A stretch of 64,000 nucleotides of DNA from Plectrocnemia conspersa (taxonomy: Eukaryota > Arthropoda > Insecta > Trichoptera > Polycentropodidae), in assembly GCA_009617715.1 (NCBI GenBank), contig VTFK01000276.1, positions 682,001-746,000 on the forward strand, given 5' to 3'. Shown piece by piece: positions 11,165 through 22,920 of this stretch (positions are counted from its first letter, which is position 1; each line of letters begins with the position of its first letter). Both the position numbers and the translations under genes were made by a program. The notes under the pieces are model-generated. The model had not been told where the DNA came from and did no database searches. It saw nothing but the letters and a program-made list of their open reading frames with translations.

Positions 11165-12000
11165 TCTTATTTTTTATTATGTTCATGTTATATTTTATGT
11201 CTATGTTTTGTTTGTATTTTATTTAGTGAATATATAAAATAATAATAATTTTTAACTTGCAGATCTAGTTTATTCGTCACGCCGACGCTGAAAAGCGCAC
11301 GAGATGATCAGTTGAAAATTCACAAATAGACAGTGTTTGTCTCTAAAAATAAAAAGGGAGCAATACAAAAGAAAGCAACCACTTGCGTGAAAATTCGGAA
11401 GCATTTTTTTTACTGCAGTAGTTTATATAACGTCATCCCATAAACGGATGCGCGCCTTCCGCTCTATATCTCGAAAACCGTTAATCATACGAATAATTTA
11501 ATTTCAACAAACTTGTAGAGAATTATATACTCTATAAGTATTGTGAAACATCTAATGACATGTGACATATAGGAAGCGAAATATTTGCAAAAATACGATT
11601 TTCGTGACGTTTGATATCTTGAATAGCGAACAGTCGATCTTATGTGATTTATCAGCCAGTCTTTAAAACGTCAAAACAAAGGTTTATGTAAAAGTTCAGC
11701 CTTCTATCTTTCATTCCGAGATTCAGCTTTATTTGTCTGGACTACAAAGAGAGGATGGGACGAAAGAGGTTCAGCAAAGCAAAAGATTTTTTTCTAAAAT
11801 TGTATTGAACATCGGTTTGACTATCTTATGTTTATCTTTTTTATATCATTAGGGTTCATTTTTGGTTGCAGAGTTGAGATGTACGAATAAATATTATTGA
11901 CCACTGAAACAAATCCCTACATCCCATTAAAAATGTATCCAACTCTATTCAATGATTACTTATGGATCCCCTAATAGTCATCAAAGTAAAAAAGTCAATA
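11165..12000. other. Intergenic DNA
   Basis: No gene or classified repeat was recognised. It ends at the TA target of the next Tigger element. Confidence 0.35.
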
Positions 12001-12089
12001 TACAGGCGGCCCTCGACTTTCGCACAATTCGCTATTTCGCACATTTTAAAAAACATTTTTAACGGAAAAACTTCAGTGTTGATACGAAC

Positions 12090-12770
12090 AAAAAGAAATC
12101 AAGGACTCATAAACTTCACACGATTCGAGACAAAGATGGAAATTATTAGACGCTCTGATAGCGGTGAATCTATTGCTTCAATCGGACGTTCGTATGATAC
12201 AAACAGGTCTATGATATGTTCAATTTTGCAAAATAAAAATATAATTAAGGAATACGTTCAAAATTGTGGAAATTAAAGATATATTTCCACAATCTTTAGA
12301 TATGTTTTCAAAAAAACATGGATGAAATGGAAAAATCTGTCATTATGGATCAATGACCAACATCAAAAAGATGTCCCCCTGAGTATTTCAATTATTCAAG
12401 CAAAAGCTCTTAGTTTGCACAAAGATTGGAAGGATAGATTAAAAAAAGAATTTAACACGGTTTTTCAAGCAAGTAACGTTTGGTTTTACAATTTTAAAAT
12501 GAGGTATTCTTTTCATAATATTAAATTTACTGGAGAATCGGCTGATGCGGGTAAAGATGCTGCAAAACAAGTTATTTCCTAATTATCCAAAATTATTGAC
12601 GATGGAGAATATTCCTCTAACCAAATATTTAATGTAGATGAGACAGGTTTATTTTGGAAAACTCTTTAACAATGAAAAATATGAATGAAGCCTTCACGCA
12701 TCTTGACAAATTTTTTAATATTATAGAAGATTGTGATCCCAATGGAGAACGCATATCTCAAGTGCGTAGG
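12090..12770 (+). pseudogene. Tigger transposase remnants, N-terminal and start of DDE domain
   Basis: At 12100-12270 the frame reads ETKMEIIRRSDSGESIASIG, the psq/HTH segment typical of Tigger. At 12322-12582 a CENP-B-type second HTH follows, then a stop, then IFNVDETGLFWK with the first catalytic Asp near 12640. Right after this the frame shifts and jumps to C-terminal sequence (NMNEAFTHLDKFFNIIEDCD), showing an internal deletion of the rest of the catalytic core. The C-terminus continues after the hAT insertion at 15092-15214. Confidence 0.85.
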
Positions 12771-12771
12771 G

Positions 12772-15091
12772 CAGTGGTTCTTAACCGGTGCACCGCCAGC
12801 TTATTGCAAGTACACCGCGAGAAAATTGGTAAAAACAAATTCCGCAAAATATTAAAATCTTAATGTTTCAATCAATTTATATATTATTATAGTCGTGATA
12901 CCCCACAATGGATAAATTTATTACCAAACGAAATTGTGATTCAGACCAAAACATTAATGACACTGGGAGTACAAGTGGAAGAAGTAGTGACGATGTTACT
13001 AGACATCATACGTCTCATACAAAAGAAAATATATCCAGTAAAATAAAAAAAAATAATGGACAGTATTCTGAAGAATATTTACGTTTCAGTTTTACTAGCA
13101 TCAATGAGGAAGGATATCACATTCCACTATGTGTTGTATGTGGAGAAAAACTGTCCAATAGCGCGATGTATACTGACAAGTTAAATCGCCACTTCACTAC
13201 GAAGCACGCCGATCTTGCATCAAAAAGTAAAGATTACTTTAAAAGATTGTTAAGCATGCAAAATAAACAAGCGAAATATTTTGAAAAAACTGTTAAAATT
13301 TCCGATAAGGCACAACTGGATTCATACAAGATTGCTGAATTGATTGCTGTACAATTAAAACCACATACTATAGCAGAGTCTCTAATTTTACCTGCATATT
13401 GTGAAATAGGAAAAATTATGTTTGGTGATAAAGCAAAAAGGAAATTATGAAAATTCCTCTTTCAAACGATACAATAAAAAAAAAAATTAAATATGTCAGA
13501 TGATATTGAGAAAACAGTTAACAATAAACTTTCCAAGCGATATTTTGTTTTACAAGTCGACGAATCTACTGACATTAGCGGTAAGGCACAAATACTAAGA
13601 TTCGTTCGTTTCATAAATGAAAACAAAATAGTGAATCAATATCAATGCTGCAAAGAACTTACCGAGCATACGACAGGACAAGATGTTTTTGATCTTATTT
13701 ATTCATATTTAGAACAATTTAAAATATCATGGGAGTTATGTGTAGGAATTTGTATGGATGGTGCTCCTTCAATGGTAGGCTCATTTAAAGGATTTGTAAC
13801 CCTTGCAAAGACAAGAAAACCTAATATTATATCTACGCCCTGTTTTTTACATAGAGAATCTTTAGTTTCGAAAACATTACAAGCAGCACTAAAACCTGTA
13901 CTAGATCAAGTTGTAAATATAGTGAATTTCATAAAATCAACACGCATGTTAAAAAACGATGTTCGAGTGCTGCTTTTTTACACTGAAGTCAGGTGGTTAT
14001 CTAAGGATAAAGTTTTATGCCGATTCATAGAACTTAAGAATGAATTGTTAATCTTTTTTCGAAATGAAGGTATGGATAATTTTGTAAAATGTCTTCAGAA
14101 TAATGATTAGCATGCTAAAGTTACATATTTAGCAGATATTTTTAATTACTTAAATAACGTTAACACAAGTATTCAAGGAAAAATTCATGAAATCCATTGA
14201 CAAATTGACAGGATTTCGGAAAAAAAATAACTCTTTGGAAAAATCGAATAAAAAAAAAAGTAGATATGTTTTTCTTCACTTAACGAAAACATTCCCGAGG
14301 GAGTTATTTCCGCAATAATAGAACATTTAACTTTATTGGAAGAAAAGATTGCACATTCTTTTTTATTCTTAAATATAGAAAATTATGACCGGATACGAAA
14401 TCATCAAATTAGTATCCTTGTCGACTGATCGTACTCTAAAAATTAAATTTTCCGAATAACTATGAAGAATTGTTGGTCCAAGAGGATCATTCAGTTCTTT
14501 ACACGAAGACACTGAAAATTTTGTTACAGTTTTCAACATCATATTTGTGTGAGCTTGGCTTCTCAACAACAACTAATATGAAAACTAAAAACCGAGAAAA
14601 ACAGAAAAAAATTTAAACGAAGAATTCAGGGTAACTATATAAAATATTCGACCTAATATTTCTAATATCTGCAAAAGCTCAGGCATCACATTAATCAATT
14701 TTTGATCGATCATATAAATTCCAATATTTTAAGCAGGAACGTCATTTTGGGTAAACAAAGGGGGAAAAATGCACCACTGAGATTTGCCATCCAAAGAGCA
14801 CCTTTAAATATTAATACAAATATTTTTAATAAAACACGTAATTAAAAATTGGTTCTAGGGCAAAATTAATAACTAAATTTATTTTCAATACTAAACGCTT
14901 TTTATATAATTTAATTTAAAAAAATATGTAAAAAATTTGTATGTAAAATTTTGTATGTAACTATTATTATTTTTAAATATGTAATAAAAATTATGTCCAC
15001 ATATTTTTTTCAACCTCTTAATTCTGGTGCACCGTCACTTTTTCCCATGATCAAAAGTGCACCGTGACTTTGAAAAGGTTAAGAACCACTG
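12772..15091 (+). mobile_element. hAT transposon (ZBED5-like) inserted in the Tigger copy
   Basis: The inverted ends are CAGTGGTTCTTAACC (12772) and GGTTAAGAACCACTG (ending 15091), 15 bp perfect. A perfect 8-bp target duplication, GCGTAGGG, sits at 12764-12771 and 15092-15099. The host Tigger reading frame resumes exactly across the duplication (ISQVRRA then INKDIACYK), proving insertion into a pre-existing element. The 2320-bp element carries broken transposase frames on the + strand. Confidence 0.95.
12908..14600 (+). pseudogene. hAT transposase, BED-finger type, frameshifted
   Basis: The first frame (12908-13450) has a BED zinc finger: CVVCGEKL, then LNRHFTTKH, supplying C2 and H2 ligands. 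After a frameshift near 13445-13490 the second frame (13493-14110) carries the catalytic start VDESTDISG and the second acidic motif CMDGAPSMVG, then VRWLSKDKVL. Beyond a stop at 14108 only short decayed pieces of the C-terminal dimerisation region can be followed to about 14600. The style matches ZBED5/SCAND3-related hAT proteins. It is inactive as it stands. Confidence 0.88.
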
Positions 15092-15381
15092 GCGTAGGGC
15101 GATCAATAAAGACATAGCATGTTATAAAATACTATATGAAGAAAAGAAAAAGAATAGTGGAAAACAGTTAACTCTTGATAATTTTTCAAAGGAAACACCC
15201 GCAAACACCACTTAAACATATCTCTTAAACGCCACTTAAGCATCTTATATTTACTTGATAAATAAATATTTTAAAATACACACAATTTCAAATTTTTTTT
15301 ACTTCCCTCTACTTTCGAACATTCAATATTCGCACACATTTTCAGGAACCAATTATGTGCGAAAGTCGAGGGCCATCTGTA

Positions 15382-16981
15382 TCAGATATTGGCAACTAAA
15401 TGTTTAATTTACTTACATATGTATAATAATTATCTCCTTGAAAATCTACAAAGAAGTGATATAGATGATACTACGACTTGTAATAATCTAAAATTAAAAT
15501 AGGTTAATATTTTAAATAAAACAAGACTTATTACATTAAAAATTTATTTTGAAATAAGTATTCTTAAAATACAAAATTTATAAATGTGCAGATTAATAAA
15601 CACATAAATAAAATTGACATTAGATCAAGTTAAAATGTTGTCAATATATCTCGATAATGTAATACATTTGTAAATTCCTGTTGACATTTAATATTAGCGG
15701 CTTAATTTTTCACTTAAAATTTAAATAAAACAATTATCGATTGTTAGTATAGTATTAACTTTAAATAACTAGAGTTTAAAATGCAATTATAAAAGTAAGA
15801 TCGAAAGGAAGCACTACTTGAGAAAAAAAATATGATGATTAAAATACCTCTTTATACTTAGTATTCAAGAGATAATTATAATATTATTATAAGTATATAT
15901 TATAATAATTAAAAATTCTATTCAAAAAAAGTAGAATTACCTTTTATATATTGTAATAATTAAAATTGTTATATTATATCATATTATCATATTAACACAT
16001 AGGCACTCAAATGCGTACGTACATATATGTATATAGTACGTACAAATCTCACGATTCCATCAATACGTACATATTTCTCCCCCTCTTCCATAGAGCAGCA
16101 ATTTTATATTTATTGCCATATGACACACGTTTGTAAAAAAAACATATACATACATGATTTTAAAAATTCTAAATTGAGAATAGTTAGTATAAATGTATAA
16201 ACATATAGACACGATTGAACACATACGTATAATGTAACCTGGCGACTGAATCAAACTTTTACTGACTGCCGATCGCCGATCACAATCTTAGAAGCAATCC
16301 CAAGTTACTTAATATATTGCATATTTTACTTAACTAGTACTGCATCTATTTAAAAAAGATTCTATTACAAATGTCATAGCAAAACAAAACCATCTTCGCC
16401 AGGTGTTCGATTAGAAAGAGATATAACTTAGAACATAAAATGCAATTATTCATAAATTTTAATTTTAATTTATGAAACAAACCAATCAAATTGAAAATTT
16501 ATATAAGAGTAAATAGTTTGAGTGATATTGATTACAAATTATAGTAGTTTAAATTTCTATATTTAAAAGACCACAAGTGATTGAGGTTACGTACGAAAAT
16601 AAGCGAGTACAAGAGCGCCGCATAAGTTTCATATTGCCAATATTTATCATAAAAAAACTCGCATAGTACAAATTTACAAACAGCAACAGCAAATACACAG
16701 CGAATCGTTACAATGTAAATTGTAATGAAACTGTTTTACATATAAATACATGGTTGCATATACATATAAATATATACCGCAAGCCATTATTTAATAGATT
16801 CATAAAGCGACACAATATGGGTATAAACCGATCACCGGCCTAAATAAAACAATAGTTTAAAATTTACACTTAAAAATTATTACATTCAAAGATAATATTT
16901 TTGTTAAAATCTTTTAGACCGGTAAAAGGTTGCGGCGCGGAAAACGTTTTTTTGTTGTCGAATATATATTGCTCGATCGTT
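15382..16981. other. Intergenic DNA downstream of LITAF
   Basis: The stretch is strongly AT-rich. I see no gene or element ends. The part next to 16981 is probably the LITAF 3'UTR, but no poly(A) signal could be chosen with confidence. Confidence 0.35.
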
Positions 16982-17087
16982 TTATCGGCGGAATCTTCCC
17001 AGATAGCCTTTGCAGTTGGGACACGAGTGGTGGACGTCCATGCACTCGTCGATACAGCAAGGAATCAAACAGCATCCGAACCAGCAA
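16982..17087 (-). CDS. LITAF-domain protein, exon 3 (C-terminal half of domain)
   Basis: Read on the - strand after a cag acceptor the exon gives CWFGCCLIPCCIDECMDVHH, then SCPNCKGYLGRFRR and TAA. The first base completes a glycine codon with the GG left by exon 2. The exon carries the second zinc knuckle and the Cys-rich end of the membrane segment. It is easy to miss because it is short and 2.85 kb from the rest of the gene. Confidence 0.95.
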
Positions 17088-20000
17088 CTGAAAAGATAAT
17101 ATAATGAGTTACGTTGCGTTTCTGGACAATCTGATGATTTATATTTAATGGATATTTAAAGAAAAAAAAACAACCCTTCAAAGTTATTTTAATTATTGAT
17201 AATACCATCGTCCATTAATAAAATATCTAAATGAGCAATTTATAAAAATATTTTATTCCATAAAACTAATTGTTTATGCATTACAATAATAAGAAATGAG
17301 CATTAAATAAATGCATAGACTGGGCAACATTTTATTTGTAGTGTGCATTAAAATATATAAACTGCGCATTAGCGTTTCATTAGTGTAGCGAACGACCGAT
17401 GTTAAGCAGCATTGGGCGTGGTCATACTTGAATAAATGACCGCTTTGTATGCTTTGAAATAATGTTTAATTTGAGTTTATTATAATAAAATAAAGTACAA
17501 TTTAAATGAGCAATATATAAAATAAAATACGCATTTATTGTAATTTAATAAAAAAAAGGTATTAACTGTTAGTCAGGTTAGGTGCAAGCGAGCGTTAGTT
17601 AGAAGAGTGAACACCCCATAAATAACCTCTATATATTAACACTTCAAGTGCCGGAATCTGATTAACACGCTTTTTGGGGACTAGATTGTACAGCCAGACG
17701 CATGAAACTCGACTCTTTGCATATTTTAGGGCACCAAAATGTATTAATTATATTTTAGACAGTATATTCTTTTAACAGATGTCGTTATTATAATTATTTT
17801 CACACAAATTTAAATAATTAAAAAATAACTAGTGGATCAAGATTTTGTTAAAAAAAATCTTTTTAAATATCCTTATATATTATCCTAAAACACACCATAA
17901 CGAATTCTCATTTAGAATCGATGCTGACAAATTTTAGGATAGTCACACATGTGGTGTTCGTATGCTGAAGTATCATTTTATGCCTTATGAAATTTCGACA
18001 AAGATTTTGTATAAATTGAATATTTACGATCGAAAAGTTCTCATTGATTTTTTATAATTAACAGTAGCGTAGTTTTAGATCGCACGCAAATATGCCAGCT
18101 GTACGTGTGTTTTTTCGCGCAAAAGTGAGGCGCATTATGTGTTAAAAGAATTATTAACTATAACGAGCTTTTCATTTAACTGCTGAATATGTTAGGTGCA
18201 AGCGAGCGGCAGCGAGTGAGGGTTGGTCAGAACAGTGAATACCCCATGAATAACTTTCTGCATTATATATATTTTTTCCATCCAATCCGAATTTTAACAA
18301 TTATCGTAAAATGCTAAAAACATGTGTTTCTAACAATTTACCATCCAAGCAGAAACAAACTGATTAACTCTTTTATTATTTTAGTCATTGAAAAAAGCAA
18401 CTTTTAATAATTATATTATTATTGTATTTCGAATAAATGCATTAATATGAGTATAAGTATTACCACACCCAATGCTGCTTAAATTCGGTCGTTCGCTACA
18501 CTAACGAAATGCTAATGCGCAGATTATATATTTTAATGTACATTATAAATAAAATGTTGCTCAATCTATGCATTTATTTAAGGCTCTCATTTTTCGGGTC
18601 AGAATTTTAATATACTTATATTGCATGGGTCAGAATTTATATTAAAAGGTCAGAATACTAGCGGTCAGAATTTATAATTATTGGTTAGAATTTATATTAA
18701 ATGGTAAGATTTATGTAAACACATGGTCAGATTAAACTTTTTCGACCTCCACCAGCGGCTAAACAGATACCGATTGGGATGAAAAGACAAAGATGGAGGT
18801 CAAAGTTGGCAACTAAGGCGCTTATAATTGATTTAAAAAATGCATCTTACTTAATTAATAAAAATGTATATTGATTAATTAATAAAAAAATATAATATTT
18901 TTTTAATACTACTTAATTTCATTAAACAATTACTTTATTATGACCATGTGTTATTTTTATTCTGACCGTTTATTATTTTTATTGTGACCGTTTTTAATTT
19001 TTATTCTGACCATGGTGCTAATAAAATCATGACCGAAATTTGATTTTTATTCTGACCCAAAGTTAATTTAAATTCTGACCATTTAATTGTATGCGTTTAT
19101 TTAATGCTCGTTTCTTATTATTGTAATGCATAAACAATTAGTTTTATGGAACAAAGTATTTATTTAAATGCTAAACCTTTTAAAATAATTCCCTGTAAAA
19201 TAACACTCGTATTTTTTCACCATTAATCTTGTATGCTAATTGTGTGGAAATTAGCAAAAACGTTAAAAGATAACATCGACATTGAGCAAACAGAACGTAA
19301 AAAATAATTCAGTTTATATAGCTATGATAAAGGATATTTTTCCGTCACATTTTTATTCAACTACAGGATCATTACAATAATTTAAGCGAGATAAAGCATC
19401 GTGTTATATTGGGTCGGATAAAAATAATTGAATTATATTGTGCATCTTATGAAAATATTGAACACTACCACAATCATTCACTAGTCATTATTATCTTAAA
19501 AATCATAAAAATTTTAGAGTAAATAAATTGTAAACACACAAAAAGCAACCTTCCTAGTAGTATGTATTATTAGGAACACCACCACAAATTTATATCACTA
19601 TAACTTAGAACAGAGCTAGTTGACAAATACGTATTATTCAGATGCAAAATGTTCCCTAGAATTACATCTAGTAACTGTTCCTACTTAATTATAATGGTTT
19701 AACTTAAAACTAAAGGAAACAAGAAACAAAGCAAGATTTGTTTCAATTTGATATGCACTTAGAAACGAGATTTGTGTTGTGAGTTTATATGGAGAAAACA
19801 TATAGTGTTAAAGAAAACGGTGATATATAAATCATACAGACTGTATGTTTTTTTTTTCATTGAGATTAAAAAAAATATTTTATTGACATTAAAAAATGGT
19901 CATGCACTACATGGATTATTTTAAATAAAAATATTCACCCAAGCAGTGCTATCACAATTCCAGACACATAAGCAATCATGCCCGGCTCAGTTTTGGTCTT

Positions 20001-20305
20001 GGAGTTTATCTCAGCATGGCAGCTAGGGCATATCATGTGCGTTGGCTGAGGCCCCACAGGTACAACGGTCGTAACGATGGAATGCTCCACTTCTGCTGAA
20101 AAAAAATATAAATTTAGCAACAGAAATTATATAGCGGACAGGTGATAACACACAAATATTTACCATTGCTTGCATATGGTGGGACGTAGGGGCTAGACGG
20201 GGCCACTCCGCCGACGGCTTGCGCATAACTCGGCGGCGGCGGTACGTTGAAACCGTAGACCGGAGCCGTTGGTTGATGGGCATTGTATGATTGTTTGTTG
20301 TTCAT
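16982..20305 (-). CDS. LITAF-domain protein (3 coding exons)
   Basis: This is a LITAF-like adaptor of late endosome and lysosome membranes. Coding exons on the - strand are 20164-20305, 19939-20095 and 16982-17087. All junctions are GT-AG with matching phases and give 134 residues. The N-terminus has PTAP (12-15) and PPSY (24-27), the classic TSG101- and NEDD4-binding motifs seen in LITAF. The LITAF domain has a CPSC knuckle (70-73), a hydrophobic membrane-inserting stretch (about 87-112) and a CPNC knuckle (122-125) that together bind zinc. It ends GYLGRFRR. Intron 1 is 68 bp, intron 2 is 2.85 kb and holds a large inverted repeat. An acceptor at 20313-20314 shows a non-coding first exon upstream. 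Family assignment is very secure; the exact paralogue is not known. Confidence 0.95.
17215..19200. repeat. Large imperfect inverted repeat in LITAF intron 2
   Basis: The arms at about 17220-17440 and at about 18430-18600 plus 19090-19195 are reverse complements. For example 'aactaattgtttatgcatta' (about 17265) is mirrored by 'taatgcataaacaattagtt' (about 19125), and 'gcgaacgaccgatgttaag' by its diverged counterpart near 18485. Two direct copies of a 'ttaggtgcaagcgagcg' segment lie between the arms (about 17580 and 18190). A related shorter copy sits at 50790-51010. It is probably a family of non-autonomous fold-back DNA elements, some nested. Confidence 0.6.
18598..19090. repeat. Mirrored arrays of a GGTCAGAAT motif
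   Basis: Between 18598 and 18735 the motif GGTCAGAAT or close variants recurs on the + strand about six times, spaced by short AT spacers. Between 18940 and 19085 the reverse complement ATTCTGACC and variants recur about six times. The arrays flank a roughly 200-bp centre with no repeats. A single GGTCAGAAT with the same leader occurs at 23890-23905. Confidence 0.7.
19939..20095 (-). CDS. LITAF-domain protein, exon 2
   Basis: The exon gives the linker and the first half of the LITAF domain, including HMICPSCHAEI and the hydrophobic MIAYVSGIVIALLG. The acceptor is a tandem cag|cag (NAGNAG), so splicing could include or drop one alanine at residue 48 without changing the frame. The donor is GTGAAT. 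Confidence 0.93.
20164..20305 (-). CDS. LITAF-domain protein, exon 1 (N-terminal proline-rich part)
   Basis: The exon runs from ATG at 20305 to a GTAAAT donor. It encodes a proline- and tyrosine-rich tail with PTAP and PPSY. Seven bases upstream of the ATG is an acceptor (ttttcag), so the mRNA starts in a separate exon further upstream, possibly near 27.34 kb. Confidence 0.92.
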
Positions 20306-20764
20306 TTTTATTCTGAAAATAAAGTTGTTAAAGGTCAGTTTTTAATATAATTATTGCGTAAAAAATAGAGATGTGTAATATTTATATAATTTGCAGCTTG
20401 ATAATTATAAATGTTAAAATTTTATATGCTACTGGAAATTGATTGCAGCCTGGAACTAAAGCGATACGGTCTTTTGTGACAACTGGGCATATTTAGTCGC
20501 ATCAGATTCAGCTTCTGTGGAGTTGAGGTGGTAAAAGAATAATTCAGGACAGATCCTCTGCTACATGGCCATGAATAAGGCGCCAAATTAAACGTCACTC
20601 TGAATTGAGTGAGTAAATAAATGTGTTTCATTAGCAGCTGAGTAAAATATGCTAATTTGCTTCATTATCACGTATATTTCATATTCAACTTGAGTGATAT
20701 AAAATATTAATAAGTACAGCAAAGGTCATTCAGATAAGTAAAACAAAAAATATTAAAAATTCTG
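20306..20764. other. Sequence upstream of LITAF exon 1
   Basis: No gene or classified element was recognised. Part of 20430-20600 is less AT-rich and contains 'actgggcatattt' at about 20485, shared with the MITE end at 20767. Confidence 0.35.
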
Positions 20765-20766
20765 AG

Positions 20767-21262
20767 ACTGGGCATATTTGTAAGGAGAGTGGCCTATGAA
20801 CCAATAGAGATGAGTTTTGCTGGGGGACCATAGCTCTATATTCATAGAAAGGCGCATCAAAATATGCACCGAGGATTTTGAGAAAATCATATTTATTTTT
20901 ACCATAAGGCATATTGGGTTGATAAATAGGTTAATAAATAAAACGATTATTATTTTTAGGTGCCCATGAGGGCAATGGAAAAGTCGGTGAAATGGCAAAG
21001 CTCAAGTTATCAATAGATAGGTAATCGAAAATGCATAAAAGCGCACAATAGTTCACGATAAACAATGAAAGATAGCGCAGACGCATGTCACTACATGCAA
21101 CTTGCGACAGAATAAATATCACTCCATCCCATTATGTTATGTAATTTTTAATTTCTGTAGGTAATATTTTGATGGGATCAAAATAAAAAAATTTGGTCTT
21201 GATTAGTTCTTTTAAATGGTATATAGTTCGTTTCCATTGGTCCATAGGCCACTTTTGCCCAG
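20767..21262. mobile_element. MITE with about 40-bp inverted ends
   Basis: The left end ACTGGGCATA...GTGGCCTATGAACCAAT is mirrored by ATTGGTCCATAGGCCACTTT...GCCCAGT at the right (ending about 21262). The roughly 500-bp element has no transposase frame. No convincing target duplication was found, so the superfamily is not assigned. Confidence 0.65.
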
Positions 21263-22920
21263 TATCTTTTAACGATAACTTTCTAACAGATACGGATTAA
21301 CCCTTACATGCGGTTATGTTTTTTTAATTTTTACTTAAAAAAGACAAAAAATAATTTCGAAATTAAATAATAGGTAGAATATGAAACTATTTTTTAGGAA
21401 AGTAAAATCGTAAATATGTAAGTTGTGTCAATGCATTTTATAAAAAAAAAAATACAGTAAAATTTACATTCATATTGATCTTCAACTATCTGCATATGTA
21501 ATAGAAACAATAAAAAAAAAATGTTTAAGTCTATCAGTTATTACGAACCACTAAATCATCACAAAAAGAAATCGTTCTGTTTATACAGAACAAAGAAAAA
21601 ATATATGATTATAATATATATAGCAATTATAAAATAAGATAACTGAGGCGGTGTGACCAGAGGGAAAAAAACATAGTTTTACGCCATAAAATGTTCTTAG
21701 TAGTGACCGCGGCTCTTCAGTATAGGTCCTTCCTGTGGTTTAATGGTTAAGTTGAGTACATCGACCTATATTTTAGATCTATAATTGTTCAATATGAAAT
21801 TATATGAATAGTAAGTCATAAAGATTAAAAAAATATATTTGATTATCATAAGAAACACTAAAATCTATGTGTAATGCATGAATTTAGTCACAAATACTGA
21901 ATTAATATAAACATATTTTATTAATGGTTTCATACTTGGACCTCTCTTACAACTGATTAATTGAAATAATACATTGATTTATTTTTTGTGCAAAAAAAAG
22001 AAAGCAATAGTTAAATATATTTTTATTTTACACATCATACGCCATGATTCCCAATTGGGAACATTTATAAAAATCTATTTTTTAAAGTGTTATTTTTCGG
22101 TAAAAAAGAACACTTGTATCACAAAAAAAAATCTGGCAGGTAATGGGTTAAGTATAGAATTGCTCAATTAAAATACGCAACAATACCACCACAGTCCAAC
22201 AAAATTATAAACTATGTCAATAGCTAAAGAGTACATTTCCGTTCGTAAGTACTCATGTGCTAATTCATCCAATGAATTCATATACACTTTGTTGAATTGC
22301 ACAACACGTCTAGTTAATTTTTCTATTCATCCACAGTAATATCAGTAATGCCATAAATACGTGCCGTTTTTACACATTGTTTTAAAAATCATATCAAAAA
22401 AACTAAAGGGGAAAATTTCATATTTTTTGCTATGCATTTTGAAACATTCATCGTTATTTTATTTAGACATTTCTTAGCGTCCGCAAGTATAAATTTCGAG
22501 AGAAAATAGTAGTCAATATGGAAGTAAATCTAACCCATATTTAGCATGTTTTTTTAATTAAAAAAAATTCGCGATTTGTACAGAGATGACTGTGTGACGG
22601 AACGAAAGTTTAGAAAGCGATTTGATAAATTTCGTTCCAGTAATTCTTCATTTGCGAACAAATCAGTGGGTAAAACAAGGCTTGAAATGCTGGATAACAC
22701 AGCTCTATGAGATTTTGTGATTGGTCCTAGCCTACATGTTTGCGAGATACTCAGAATCAACGCAATCGACGATCTATCAACATTTGTTGGCGATAAGGTA
22801 AGTGCCTAAATTGAACCGATGGGAATCACACAATCTAACGCCAATGAAATGAATGCAGGGTATCAATGTGTGCCTTTCTTATCTGATAAAATAAAAAAAA
22901 ACAACCTTTTTGAAGAATAT
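21263..22920. other. AT-rich intergenic DNA
   Basis: No gene or classified repeat was recognised. Short open frames at 21974-22171 and on the - strand at 22554-22760 have no similarity I can name. Confidence 0.35.

Larger units (their letters stand above)
12003..15379 (+). mobile_element. Tigger/pogo deletion derivative, split by a hAT element
   Basis: The termini are CAGGCGGCCCTCGACTTTCG from 12003 and an inverted copy (GGCCCTCGACTTTCGCACA) ending at 15379, flanked by TA at 12001-12002 and 15380-15381. Subtracting the inserted hAT (12772-15091) and one 8-bp duplication leaves about 1.05 kb. The transposase is reduced to an N-terminal HTH segment, a second DNA-binding segment, the start of the catalytic domain and the C-terminus, so most of the DDE core was already deleted. 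It is a non-autonomous copy. Confidence 0.92.
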
